Source: Macrolepiota albuminosa
Lineage: Eukaryota > Basidiomycota > Agaricomycetes > Agaricales > Agaricaceae
DNA: 64,000 bases
Assembly (NCBI GenBank): GCA_027475525.1
Contig: JAMWFC010000086.1
Coordinates: 62,001-126,000 of the forward strand
Reading direction: 5' to 3'
The position numbers and the translations under genes are program-made. Under the pieces are notes generated by a model. That model was not told the origin of the DNA. It did no database searches and saw only the letters and a list, made by a program, of their open reading frames with translations. This document shows positions 1 to 11,575 of the stretch, one piece after another (position 1 is the stretch's first letter; every line of letters starts with the position of its first letter).

Positions 1-1040
1 TCTGTACAGTTTTTCATGTAAGCAGTAGATGGGAATACTGTCCTTGCTTTTTACCATTATGTGATCTATCCTGTTCATCTGTACAGATGCTCACCATAAG
101 CAGTAGACTAAGTAAGTGTGGGTAATAATGTCTTTTGGCAAGATGCATTAGCTTCATGTACATATCAACCTATTGCATGCTGAGTTAGCTGTTCTGGTTA
201 TCAAAGGTTAGAAAGTTAATTCTTAGGACAGGATATGTTTTTCTCAGATTAGCAAAGTTAGCTAGTTAATGCTTCAGACAAGAACTGCTTAAAATTTGTC
301 AGTTCTTGATATTCTCAATCCAAGAAGCTTGCATTTATATAAAGTTGATGCTCTGACTGGTTACATCACAACTTGTCTCTGCTTACTGCTGGTGCTAGAA
401 GATATTTCCGTTGCAAAAAGTATAAAAGAATTATGTTATATTATCTGAATTTCACTGACCTGTCTCTGAACTAAAAATTGTAATTTGTTAACTGTTGCTG
501 GCAAAAATAGCACTTGGATTCAACTTCAAATAAGAAGATTTTTTATATTTCATCTCTCTCTCTTTCAAAAATTTGATAAGTAAAAGGGCTGACATTGCAA
601 TCAGGTGTGAAATTCTGGAATTTGCTAATGTACTGATATACAGGTCACTGCACAAATGATTTCTGTATAAAACTGTACTACTCTATCTGCAAAGTTTGAT
701 TTTTTTTATGTTTGTGACTAAGAAATTATGACATGGAGCTCCTCCCAACCTCAGATCCATCCTTTGTCTCTCCCACAGTCATTATTGCTGCCACTGCCAC
801 TTCATCCATTGCTGCTGTTGCCATTGCTGTTTTCTTCAATTTTGCTGTTGCCATTGCCACTTCACCTGCCTCCACCATCATTATTGCTACTTCTAAGGAC
901 AATACTACTACTTCTATCACTTCATCTTGCATTGGCAGAGGCTGGCCAGCATCTGCTACTACTTCTATCCAAGTTCCCAGTATCACTGCATTTCTGCATT
1001 GGTGCACTGCCAACAGACCTCCCAACTAATCAATTCTCTG
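1..1040. other. AT-rich, CpG-poor non-coding stretch
   Basis: No gene is recognisable. The sequence is AT-rich and almost free of CpG, like the other old repeat-derived stretches here. The part from about 725 to 1029 is a low-complexity run listed separately. I see no splice-consistent coding potential on either strand. Confidence 0.6.
725..1029. repeat. Low-complexity GCTGTTGCCATTGC-like run
   Basis: An irregular series of GCTGTTGCC / GCCATTGC / CTGCCACTTC-like units. It is open in three frames at once because the units are short and lack stop codons, so the overlapping ORFs of about 100 codons on both strands are a composition effect. It ends directly at the solo LTR that starts at 1041. 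Confidence 0.6.
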
Positions 1041-1509
1041 TGTAAGATTGACCTTTAGAGGCTATGGCTCAGTCACACAGCTGGCAGAGAGAGATCCAAA
1101 GTATATTAGAGTATATACTAACAATATCTTAATAACTACTCATCTGGCAGAGGGAGATCCAAAGAGAACAAATCTAGAGATTCTCTATACCAGACAGAAT
1201 AGACACTTCTGGGGCCTCTGGAGCATGAGAAACAACTGTACAGGACAACAAAACCTTAAAAAACTCAAAAATTGACTAAACCAACAATTGCACAAACAAG
1301 AGACAAACTCTGGCAACCTTTGGCTTATGTAAGCAGCCTGTATGCAGTGTTGAAGAAGGCACACTTGTCTGAATGGTAGCTAGAGAATCAGAGCACCTCA
1401 AGGGCTAAAAGTAGTACTAATAAATAATGTCAAAAGAATAGAAACAGTAAAGTGAAAAGAGTGAAGAAATAAGGAGTGAAAGAGGGAATAAATAAGGAGT
1501 CCCCTAACA
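1041..1509 (-). mobile_element. Solo LTR of Gyp-2 family
   Basis: Starts TGTAAGATTGACC and ends CCCCTAACA on the plus strand. It aligns along its length with the copies at 15044-15515 and 30507-31024 and with the terminal repeats of the Gyp-2 chromovirus at 21.0-27.8 kb. The sense orientation of Gyp-2 makes this copy minus-strand. Flanks (CTCTG left, ATGCT right) do not form a clean target duplication, so one flank may have been rearranged. The short ORF inside is not a gene. Confidence 0.8.
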
Positions 1510-2120
1510 ATGCTCTACTCAACTCTTCAGCACTCATGTCATATCCTATCCCTGCTTTTTGCTTGTCAAAAATGCCCTCCTTGCCTGAGCCATAGAGCAC
1601 TGCTTGTGCTGGGCTTGACATGCCACACAAACTGAGTAATTTCTCTGAGCCCTCACTATTGGTGCCTTGAACTTATATGACATACCTTGATACAAGCATA
1701 ATAAGCACTGGTGATAATTAGAACATGCAATTAAGCTAGAAGAATATTCACAGGACTCTTGTTTTGATGCTATATGAGTGTGGAAGGGCCATGGTGCTAA
1801 TTGTGGGCCATGGAAAACTGCTCTAATGTCATCTTGGCTTGAGAAATCTGCTTTGCTGCAGGGACTACCTATATCTGATCAGAACTGAGAACAGGCAGGT
1901 CACTTAATACATGTTGATAAACTCACAATCAGTATTGATTGGACTAAGCTGCTCAGCTAGACATGCCCCTCCTTAGTGCTGATGGGTCCAATGCTAGCAT
2001 CAATAAAGTTGACTTCATAGATTAGGCTGTCAATTCTTTGTAGGCATGCTGGATAAGTACACAGACAGGCTAAAAAATTACTTACACTGCTAGAAAAGAT
2101 CAGCTATAGTACTCATCCAT
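1510..2120. other. AT-rich stretch without a gene
   Basis: Nothing recognisable between the solo LTR and copy A. CpG is nearly absent. The last five bases (TCCAT, 2116-2120) are the left target duplication of copy A. Confidence 0.6.
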
Positions 2121-2348
2121 TATAGCATAGTCTGCTATGTGGTGTTGGCTATATAGCTTTACTTACTGTAGTCAATATTATATTATTATTATAATATAAT
2201 ATTATTATTTACTGTACTATAAATAGGTTACATGTGCTGCTTACTAAGCAGCTTATTTTGTATTTATACTACATAGTCAATAGACCGGACTGGTCTGATT
2301 CTGTGCAGTGTGAACCTTAAGCTCTCACTCAACTGTAACTTCGTTACA
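2121..2348 (+). repeat. 5' LTR of Gyp-1 copy A
   Basis: A 228-bp LTR whose first dinucleotide has decayed from TG to TA; it ends TTACA. It contains an AT-rich palindromic core, a TATA-like box (TATAAATA near 2219) and a perfect 8-bp hairpin (GCTGCTTA, 1-nt loop, TAAGCAGC at 2236-2252) that is matched by hairpins in the LTRs of copies B and C. No canonical tRNA-type primer site starting TGG follows the LTR. Confidence 0.85.
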
Positions 2349-2363
2349 TTTTTTTGAATCCGC

Positions 2364-3483
2364 TGATGACGCCAACTGTGGTTGGGTGCGCTGGACGTAT
2401 ACGCAGTACAACGCCGTCTCCAGCGCCTGGCGTACGGGTTTATGAGGAGTCCTGGCAGGGTCCCGGTGTGCTCAAGCAGAGGTGATAGGGCGATGCGCTA
2501 GATGATAGCGCCTCAGGTGCTACCTAGCAAGGCAGGGTCCCGGTGTGCTCAAGCAGAGGTGATAGGGCGATGCGCTAGATGATAGCGCCTCAGGTGCTAC
2601 CTAGCAAGTGGTAAGTGTCGTAGTTTAGGAGAAGTTATAGAGAATAAGACGAATAGCGCAGCGTAGCGTGCCCATAGGTGGCACCGTAAACGACGAAGAC
2701 GAGATAGACGAAGCTAGTGCCGAACTTGGTGACAAAGTCAGGCAATGCTAGCGCGATTTGAACGCTAAGTGTAACTGGGTGCTCAAGAGGTTACGATTCG
2801 TTGTTATATACATGGCAAGTAGCTAGTTTTTATACTATGCGCTACGGTATTTCCAAAATAAGTCCATTGACGGCGCTACCAAATAGCGCCTCTCTTCGTG
2901 ACTGTAGCTAACGGCCACCTGTCAACGGCGACCTGTAGCACATGGGTGACAGCGACCAACGGCGACTCTAAAAATACTTAGAAGTGGTACGAGTTTGCTC
3001 ACTTTTTGATGTAAGTTAATTGGCCATGCCATCCCGGGGTATGGTTGGGGAATCCTCGCCAGACGCCGTGAGCGCTAATTCCGGCGCTAAACATTGTACC
3101 ATCTTTTGATAGATTTAAATGTCGGGTCTGCGTGTATCCTGTCTCGTTGTCATTGATTCCTTTAGACTTCTGATTGAGGTGCCTCGGTGATTGACAGCGC
3201 CAGTTGCTAACTCCTTTCAGTACTGATCGGGGTTTGGTCAGAGTCACCTCCCGCCGTTGTGCTAGCGCTATGAGTTCTGGGCCTTCTTGGTCTTCAAAGT
3301 AACTGAGTGGAGGGTGCTGCAGGGCTGATACTGGTGATTGAGATGAATGGATAAGTCTTGCCATAGAGTGCCTGCGCTAGGGCTGCTCTGTACCCAAGGC
3401 TGGTCGCTAGAGTCTCTAGTGTGTCAAGTGTTGGTTGGCCTATAATGTCTCTTGATGCGCTCAGTCTGAGTAGAAGCCTATCA
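2364..3483 (+). mobile_element. W element copy 1 inserted in the leader of copy A
   Basis: A 1120-bp insertion that begins TGATGACGCC and ends GCCTATCA. It is flanked by the 4-bp duplication CCGC (2360-2363 and 3484-3487). Copy B has the uninterrupted site (GAATCCGCCAGC), so the insertion is proven by an empty site in a paralogue. It has TG...CA ends and no ORF with a recognisable domain, which suggests a solo LTR of an unidentified retroelement that makes 4-bp duplications. It contains one 77-bp duplication (2454-2607). Related copies lie at 13347-14520 (reversed), 48312-49121 and from 49640. Confidence 0.8.
2454..2607. repeat. 77-bp back-to-back duplication 1
   Basis: Two identical 77-bp units with no spacer, inside W copy 1. 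One of twelve with the same period; probably an assembly join. Confidence 0.9.
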
Positions 3484-3603
3484 CCGCCAGCTAGGATCTA
3501 TTGCCTAGCATCTGATGGCAGTCACTGAGTTTGTTGACAGAACTCTATCAGCTTCTCAAGCTTCCTGCACAGCCACACCATGCAAATTTCACACAGGGAA
3601 TCG

Positions 3604-6600
3604 ATGAGTAATCCCATACCTGCAGTTGCCACTAACGGCGGGCGGAATGCCCACGACCTATGGGGAGACCCAGCAGACACCCAGGACGCATCAGCGTCCA
3701 ATGCGGGTCAGTCAAGACCCAAGGCTCGAGACCAGGGTCAGAGCACCAACCTGTCTGGAAATGAAAGCGAGGCCCAGAGAGCTGAGAGCTCACAACAGGA
3801 TGGTCAGCAAAGGCTCCAGGACAAGATGCCAGGGGGATCAACTCCCCCAGTTACGCAGCTGCCAGGAGGACTGTGACAGTCTAGCTGACTAGCCTCAAAA
3901 GGGCCTCCTGAGGAAGGCTGACAGTCAACAGGCACCTATGGCATCTCAGGAGACACCGAGTCGTTGGTACAGACTGGGGGAGCTATCCCTCCAAGCTGGA
4001 GTAGTGGGACCAGGCGGGCCGCAGCAGGCTCAATGCGCTCTAGGATAGTGGAAGCCTGCATAGAAGAGGTGCCAGAGGAGGCTGCAAGTCCTGAAGTAGC
4101 CTGCACAGAAAACCAATTTCCATGCACACTAGCAGTGCAGGAAGTCCTGGAGGTTGCAGAGCTTCTGGAGGAGGTGATTGAGTCGTCAAGTAATGATTAC
4201 ACCGGAGCAGAGGAGCAGTGGTTGAAAACTGCGTACACCGTGCGCTTGCAGGTGTTCTGAGATTTGCACCCAGAGGTGATGAAATACACCACCCAAGCAC
4301 GACTCAAGCGCTATGCTTCAGCGCATATAGTAGCACTTAGGCAACAAGGGCACAAAGTACCCAATGTATTCAGTACAAAATATACTGATTTGATAGTGAA
4401 AATGCTCACTATGGAACTGCAAATGTATTTGCAGCGGAAGGCCGCAAGGCAATTGGGGGTCTCAACCCCCTGGAGCCACACTTCTGAGGAATGCTTGGCA
4501 TGTTGCAATCAAGATGTTGGAATCAAGCTAGTGGAAGGCACTAGCACGGGCACAGGAAGTGCCCGAAGTAAAACCGGTGAGTACTTTCTATACTCCAGCA
4601 GGACAAGAGTGGCATGAGGAGCCCCCACACATGCGTAACCAAGATCTTAGAACAGATATGTCAGGCCCAGATGGATGTGAAAGTACCATGCTCAAGGTGG
4701 AGAGCAAGGCATCTGTGATGCTGCGTGTGCCCATGGCGGAAACATTGAGCGACAGAGTCGCATATCAATGTATGCGCAATGGCGACCTCAGAACTAAGGG
4801 ACAGTCCCTTATCAACAATCAGGGCATTGTATTTGAGGGCACTAAGCCCATTGACAAGATGCATCATCAATTCATAACACAGGGCCAGGAGAATCAAGCT
4901 TCTCCAGATCCAGGACAGCACAACAATCATGATCAAGGAGACTTCCTCAATCGAGATGGCGCCATGAGACGTGATGCCCCTGGAAATGGCCAGGATGATG
5001 GCCCTAGGTTGACTCCTTGAGACGAGGGCAATTATGCCCACAGTCGAGGAGGCTTGGGACATCCACCGCAGGGTGGATGAGAGAAGTCACTTCCCCAAGC
5101 CGCTGATTTAGCAACTAGATCCCTGGGCCAGCGGGAGGCCATTTGAATGCATTGTGAAGCCATGCATGATTGCCTGCATTGAGTAGTCAATGATGCCCTG
5201 GAGGTAACCTTATGGTTACCAGATGGGGTGAAGCTGTGTAAAGCAGATAGTAAGCATATTCGTGCCTACACAGGCACGTCCAAGTTCAGCAACTTGGAGG
5301 ATTGGGCGATGGATGTATGCATCCACCTTGCTATGTGCTTGTATGGAGGTGACCGTATGGAATGAGAACAAATCTTTGTTCTGCCCAAGTTCTTGGCTGG
5401 AGTTTCAACAAGCAGTATTGCACGTCAACTGGGTCCAGTATGAGTGGATGTTCAAAGGAGTCCTGACAGGACTATACGATCGATTCGTGCACCCCTCCAC
5501 GCTACAGGATGCAAGGCGGGACTTCCAGTCCACCAAGTACACCAAGAAGTTGGGAGTACAATGGTTCTACAATACCCTTAATGACCATGCCCAGAATATA
5601 GCAGTATACCTGGACGGGTATACAATGCTCAAAACATTCTTGGATGGCATTCCAGCAGATATGTGCTGCTATCTGATATGTGAGGACGGACTGTCTCCAG
5701 AGATCAACAATGTGGAGGAGTTTGTAGCATACGCCATCAGGTATAAGCAGTCTCTTAAGACTGCTAACCACTACAAGCATCAGAGTGGCCACAAAGGGGG
5801 AAGCAGGCGACTACCGCCTGCTGAGGCACCCTCATGGGGTCAGCATGTGAGGACCTTCTTGGCAAAGAAGGCCGATTTAGATCATGACTGCAACATGCAG
5901 AACCCCTGCTGCAAACTGAGGGCGAAGCTGCCCACGCCCAGAGTGGGTGCTGGACGGAGAATGCCCTGAACCAAGGCCGGAGTTCAAGCCAGCCAAACCA
6001 CCAGGTCAGACGGGGATTTGCTTTGTGTGCAGCCAGCCAGGCCACTATGCTACCAATTGCCCTGCAAAGCCGGGAGCCCCGAGAAAGGGGTATATACCCT
6101 GGGCCCACCTCCAAGCCGCATATACCACAGCCACAAGTGGGAGTGATGGAGACGTGTCTGCTGAATCTGAGGCAGAGCACCCCACAAACGACCAAGAGCT
6201 CCCAGAGGAGGCATCGGGCACCAAGCCCAAGAGTGTGGTCATGGAGGGGGAGGAGTACATCACAGTCGACATATATGAAGACGTCTACGACAACAAGTAC
6301 TACAGTCGCAACAGCGACTCTGAGTGCCTAGCGGCGATAACGGATTGGCCATCCTCAAACGATCCTGAAAAAAATAATATGGTTCAGATGAAGAAGGTGA
6401 CCCTTCATTGAGCAGAGGGCACTTTGCAGCGCCCTAGACTGAAACGGGCAGACAAGAAGTGCCTGGTCTCATATGTGAATGTAAATGGCCACAAGGCATG
6501 GACTTTATGGGACTCCAGGAGTACTACGTCAGGTATAATGCCCCAGTTCACCCACATGTATGGCATATCTGTGCAGGAGTTGGATACGCCATTGGCGTTG

Positions 6601-6965
6601 CAGCTGGGCACTGTAGAAAGCCGTGCTATGGTACAGTATGGGACAAATGTAACTGTCCAGACACCGGGCTCACATAGCTGGGAGTACATGGATGTAGCAA
6701 ACTTTGATCGCTATGATATGATACTGGGAATGCCATTCATGCAGCGTAACAAAGTCATGCTAGACTTTGAGCACTGTCAGGTGCTAGTAAATGGGAAAGT
6801 AATCCCAGCCCATTCATGCAGCGTAACAAAGTCATGCTAGACTTTGAGCACTGTCAGGTGCTAGTAAATGGGAAAGTAATCCCAGCCAAATGGGCTACCA
6901 CAGATGACACTGATAATTGCCTGCAACGTCACTGCACTACGGAGAAGTGCAAGGACTCTCCTTGA
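3604..6965 (+). pseudogene. Gag-protease of Gyp-1 copy A (broken)
   Basis: Structural polyprotein and aspartic protease of the retrotransposon. The start ATG at 3604 aligns with that of copy B (MSNPIPA). Recognisable parts are an acidic N-terminal region, a capsid-like segment at about 5230-5770, a CX2CX4HX4C zinc knuckle at about 6020-6060 (C-V-C-S-Q-P-G-H) and a protease domain at about 6480-6800. The protease active site reads D-S-R instead of D-S-G (Asp at 6511-6513), so it would be inactive. Nonsense codons at 3874 and 4258, small deletions near 5400 and a 77-bp duplication at 6733-6887 break the frame. The reading frame ends at the TGA at 6963, which is shared with copy B. Confidence 0.85.
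6733..6887. repeat. 77-bp back-to-back duplication 2
   Basis: Identical units near the end of the protease coding region of copy A, one base of chance extension. It shifts the frame by two. Confidence 0.9.
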
Positions 6966-6988
6966 CTTGGTCGGCGCAAAGCGCCGAC
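6963..6988 (+). promoter_or_regulatory. Candidate stop-codon readthrough signal (copy A)
   Basis: An in-frame TGA (6963-6965) followed by C separates Gag-PR from RT in the same frame. Four bases later lies a perfect 8-bp GC-rich hairpin: GTCGGCGC (6970-6977), loop AAA, GCGCCGAC (6981-6988). Copy B has the same TGA and a wobble-paired version of the stem. UGA followed by C is known to be leaky, and retroviruses such as murine leukaemia virus use a stop plus downstream RNA structure between gag and pol. Use here is inference; an inherited CGA-to-TGA mutation is the alternative. Confidence 0.5.
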
Positions 6989-9797
6989 GGTGGAGGAGGT
7001 GGATGAGGAAGTACAGGCTATGCCTGGGCTGAGCTCAGACTACAATGTGGTGATGATGAGCGAGGAGGAATATCAAGCCTCCAAGACAAGAGACAAGCAA
7101 ATACTTGCTTGTGATGTTCGAGGCACAAAGCCTCCAGATAGACAGCAGCAAAAGGCGAAGAAGCCTGAGGACTCAGTGGATGTATGTCTGCCTACCGAGG
7201 CACAAAGCCTCCAGATAGACAGCAGCAAAAGGCGAAGAAGCCTGAGGACTCAGTGGATGTATGTCTGCCTACATCCTCCCGAGTCAAGTTAGATGACTTG
7301 AGGGACAGCAATCGAGAGGCAAAAGCCTCATACTGTAAGGACACATGGTCTTATGGGAGCAACCAGCTCCCCTTCCTGAGTACGACTAGGCATACGATCC
7401 TCGCATGCCACAGGAATGGAATGAGCTGGTGGCAGCCACATGTGTGCAAAACGCGCACCAGCGATGGACAACCGTCACACTAGCATATCGCCAGCCAGCT
7501 TCAGACAAAGTGTCCATAGCATACTCACTCATACATGAAGAAACAAGCCTCATGGCTCATAAGGCAGCAGTAGTGGATCCACCGCTGAGACTGCATATAT
7601 TCAATGACAGTGTTAATTGGGTGCTCACAATTTGCAAGCAATATGCACCGCAGCCGCAGCCACCATCAGAAATGGTGGAGGTACTTCCCCCAGTGCATCC
7701 AAAGGGGAAACAGAAGGTGACAAGCCTTTGTGAGGAAGAGATACCTCAGTTGCGTCAGCAATAGCAAGAGAAATTTGCTGATATGGTCAATGGGACCAAA
7801 GAGGAGCTCCGGCCTTGGCGGGAAGTGAACCATGAGATTAATCTCATAGACAAGAGCAAGCAATACAAGTATCACTTGCCGCACTGCCCACATGCACTCC
7901 AGGAGCAATTACGCAATAAAACTAATCACTATTTGAATGCTCAGTGGTGGTCACCATGCACCACTGCTCAGGCTGCACCATTACTGTGCATCCCAAAGAA
8001 GGACAGAACCCTTCGAACAGCTCTTGATGCACGTCAGCACAATGACAATACCATAAAGGATGTAACGCCTTTACCAGATCAGGAGGTGATCTGGAAAGAC
8101 GTGGCTTGGGCAAAGTATTGCTTGAAGGTCAATCTTACTGACGCCTATGAGCAGGTGCGCATCCACACCAAAGATGTACCCAAGACCATATTTGCATCGA
8201 TCATGGGCATGTTTATCAGCAACATAATGCAGATTGGGGACTGTAATGCCCCTGCAACCTTTCAGAGGCTCATGACCTCTATTTTTTGAGACGTGATAGG
8301 ATGTTTTATGCACGTCTACTTAGATGATATATTCATCTACTCGGATTCCATGGAGGAGCATGAGCAGCACCTCAGAGTCGTGTTCAAACAACTGTGCAAG
8401 TACAAGTTGTACTTGAAGTGGAAGAAGTGTGAGCTTTATGCTCAAAGTATAGACTGCCTAGGGCATGTCATTGATGAGCGGGGTATACACCCCAATCAGG
8501 ACAAGCTCAATCGCATTTGGGAGTGGTGCACACCACAAAACTACAATGACATCCAACGCTTCATTGGCCTTGTCAACTACATATTGAGCTTTTTGCCCGA
8601 TGTCACTGCTTATACTGGGCCACTTATGGCCATGACGCAGAACAGGTCACCATTCAATTGGAGGCCACTGCACCAGCGGTGCTTCAAGATGGTCAAGCGG
8701 ATCTGTACAAAGACTCTGGTAATTTGACTAATCGACCCTAGATGGGACAAGCCAATATGGCTTATTTGCGACGTGTCTAAGACAGGCATTGGAGCTGGTC
8801 AGGGGAGTAGCTGGCAGACTTGCCACCCAGCAGGATTTATGTCGAAGAAGTTCACGACTGCCCAGCAAAACTATGCTGTGCATGAGCTGGAGACTCTAGC
8901 CATACTCGAAGCCCTCCTCAAGTGGGAGGACAAGCTGATGGGGTACTCCACCCACATTATAACGGATCACAAGGCACTTGAGTTCTTCAAACGACTACAT
9001 GTCAAGATACCAGTTTGACATCACCTATGTTAAAGGTGAACTCAACAAAGTGGCAGACTGCTTGTCTCGCTACTTTGAGAGCGATGTAGTTGGGGAGGCT
9101 CTCGAGCCTCATGAGTATGTGCAGGCAGACTGCCGCATAGACCCAGACGGAGAGGATCTACCTCTCCACCAATGCGGGAATATGGTGATGATTCTCTCTT
9201 TGCCAAGATAATCGCCAATCCCAACAACCATCCTCAGTTCAGGCAGGAGCCTGGTGGACTGATCACGACGGAAAACTGTCAAGGGGTGGCAGTGGTCTGC
9301 CTTCCCCATACGCGAACCATTGTTACGCAAGTACTGGACCAGGCCCATGTACTGGTGGGGCACTTTGTTGCCGCACAAACATTGGAATACATCTGTAGGT
9401 GGTATTGGTGGCCACGTATGGCCCAAGAAGTGACTAAGTTTCCCGAGTTTAGAGGGTTTGATTACCTCTGAGTGGTAATCTGCCGCATGACAAGCATGGT
9501 GCACCTGATACCGGTGCGAACTACACTGATGGCTAAGGAGCTGTCATGGATCTACCTCAGAGTACCCCAGGCCCCTATGATTTTGGAGCATGAGATGATG
9601 ATAAATGGTTTGTTAAGTGCATCATAGGGCACCGGTGGACTGAGCGGAATATGCTCAAGTTTGAGGTATGGTGGTCCCTCAGGGACACAACATGGGGGCC
9701 ATACTCCCATTGCTCCAAGTTGGCGGCACTTGACCATTATTTGGAGTTGAAGGGCGTTAAGCGCCCACATCAGTTAGGTAAGTACGCCAGCGCTTAA
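6966..9797 (+). pseudogene. RT-RNaseH-integrase-chromodomain of Gyp-1 copy A (broken)
   Basis: The enzymatic half of Pol, in frame with Gag-PR across the TGA. Reverse transcriptase spans about 7770-8570 with YLDD intact at 8317-8328. RNase H spans about 8750-9060 (CDV replaces CDA at the first Asp, then HELETLAI and TDHKAL). Integrase keeps only the start of its zinc-binding region (VGHF near 9360) and parts of the core to about 9555. It is then joined by a deletion to the chromodomain (about 9570-9760, W-S-L-R-D-T-T-W-G-P). The frame closes at TAA 9795-9797. Nonsense codons, the 77-bp duplication at 7119-7272 and deletions make it non-functional. Confidence 0.85.
7119..7272. repeat. 77-bp back-to-back duplication 3
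   Basis: Identical units in the region between protease and RT of copy A, close to the homologous place where copy B has duplication 11. Confidence 0.9.
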
Positions 9798-9901
9798 ATT
9801 GATCAGCAGTGCTGATCGTGGCTTGGCTGAGTTGGTCAGCAACTGTGGCTGAGACACGTCTAAAAATTTGAAATTTCTTTTTTTCCTTTCTTCCCTCAAC
9901 C
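9798..9901 (+). promoter_or_regulatory. Pol-ORF3 spacer with stem-loop (copy A)
   Basis: A 104-bp spacer between the Pol stop and the ORF3 start. It opens with a perfect stem-loop, GATCAGCA (9801-9808), G, TGCTGATC (9810-9817). Copy B has GATCGGCA/TGCCGATC, so both arms changed together. A pyrimidine run lies just before the ORF3 ATG. Function unknown; structure control of internal initiation is one possibility. Confidence 0.5.
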
Positions 9902-11566
9902 ATGGACAACATGCCCGTGGACCAGAGTAAGCAGCAGCAGCAACAGTTTGAGCTTGCACCGTCAGTCTTACTATCGGCTGGAGGGGGGGGGCAGATGGCT
10001 CCCCCACTGACCCAAAATGCACCCCAGTGGAGACAATCACAACAGGCTGTGGGCTTCCCACAACAGCAGCAACAACCAGCGGCAGGCTACCCGCCGCAGC
10101 AGCCGGTGATCAGTGGCTATCTGCCACACCAACTCATGCAGGGCAACGTTATGCCCCAAAACACACCTGTGGGCAGCTATCAGCTCTAACAACCAGTAGC
10201 GGGCACTTATGCACCACATCATGCTGAGGGCCAATCCTAGCAACACCAGTACAGGGGGCTTGTCAGCCTCCAAGCGATGTCAGGATGGAGGCAGCTTGCC
10301 CCTGTACTGGCAACGGGGCCACTGGGGGCACATTCTTTTCCCCAGTTTACCGCCCCAGCGCACTACCCTGGTATGGGTGGCGTGCCCGTAATGATGCTGT
10401 ACCCCCCAGCTTGGATGGGGGTTTGGGGCGCGATGCCTCAGTATGATGCCTTATACAAGGCGCTAGCCAAGGAAGGCAAGTCGGCTTCCCTGTCGACCAC
10501 AGTACCAGTTGACAATCTAGAGGGACGCCAAGCATCCCTTGCACAGGCCCCCATGGCCATTGAGAGCACAAAGACTCTCAGTACAGAACTAAGCATCAGT
10601 TCATCGGCCGAAGCGCCAATGGAGAGCCTGGCCAGGCTCTCCTTGTTACAGCAGCTGGAGATGCCGCACCAACCTGAGCCCAGCTCAGAAGAAGAGTTGC
10701 GTCCTTGACGTGACAAAGGAAAAGCACGGGCGGTTGAGCCCAGTCTCAACCAGTACTTAGTCCTGGCTACTCTCCTTCAATGCCTGGGGGACAACAGGTA
10801 CGATGTACCTGCAGAGTCATCATTCCTCCGCAATGTGGAGGCGGTCGTCCTCATCAGCTGGATGATGGACGACATGGATTATATGCATGCTCAGTACAAA
10901 ACTGATCTCCTTGCACTATCAGCCGCTCGTAAGCGGCAGACTACACCCCCAAGTTGGAACACCAACTCCAGCAAAAGGGCACATTGGCAAGGAGTGGAGG
11001 ACGCACCCTCCTGCTCGACTCAGTCGAGCATTGTTGTCTCTGGCTGGGAGGCTGGTCTAGGGCAGGACATCCTTCTCTATGAAGATGCCCCTGCTCCAGC
11101 CATGCCCTGGCTCATCCAGCACCTTGCTAGTGGCGCATCTGAGGTCACATTGTTGCGACCATTATTCATGGTATCCACCACGCACTCTGGGGAGCAGAGT
11201 TCCCAGGGTGGCAGCACACGCCCCACTGAGGCTAAGGCCTTGCAACCCCAAAAGGATCGTCAGGGTAAGCAACTGGAAGGGCATGCATATGTCAATGTGC
11301 ACTTTCCTGAGGATGCCCCGAAAGGGGCCCCAGGAGCTAACATCCCCTTCTTACCCGCAATACTGGTAGAGGGCCTGCCAGCCCGACTCCCGTGGTGTGT
11401 GTGGGCAATGGACCCACGCTCTGACATGTCTGTGCTGGAGAGGCTGCTATCCCTGCCCTCTGATGACAAATGGTATGAGGAGCCTGAAGAGGCTCGCATG
11501 GAATCTCCTGTGCCGCACAAGACAGCAGCACAATGCATGGTGTGCAAATGGCGCAACAGCAATTGA
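9902..11566 (+). pseudogene. ORF3 of Gyp-1 copy A, Gln/Pro-rich accessory protein (broken)
   Basis: Accessory ORF between pol and ORF4. ATG 9902 sits in a strong CAACCATGG context. The full span is 555 codons with no net frameshift relative to copy B, but it is interrupted by nonsense codons (TAA 10187, TAG near 10237, TGA 10706) that correspond to Gln or Arg codons in copy B. The N-terminal third is rich in Gln, Pro and Gly (disordered). The middle has acidic and basic charged segments. The C-terminal part contains the VNVHFPEDAPKGAPG block shared with copy B. No known domain is recognised. The TGA at 11564-11566 is in frame with ORF4. Confidence 0.75.
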
Positions 11567-11575
11567 CAGGCCAAG

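Noticed and set aside
726..1045. Three overlapping ORFs of about 100 codons
   Set aside because: They arise from a low-complexity repeat and have no plausible gene composition.
1048..1275. Short ORFs repeated at 1048, 15051 and 30841
   Set aside because: They lie inside Gyp-2 LTRs and exist only because the LTR is repeated.
2349..2363. A tRNA primer-binding site after the Gyp-1 LTR
   Set aside because: The sequence TTTTTTTGAATCCGC does not begin with TGG and I cannot match it to a tRNA 3' end; the primer remains unknown.
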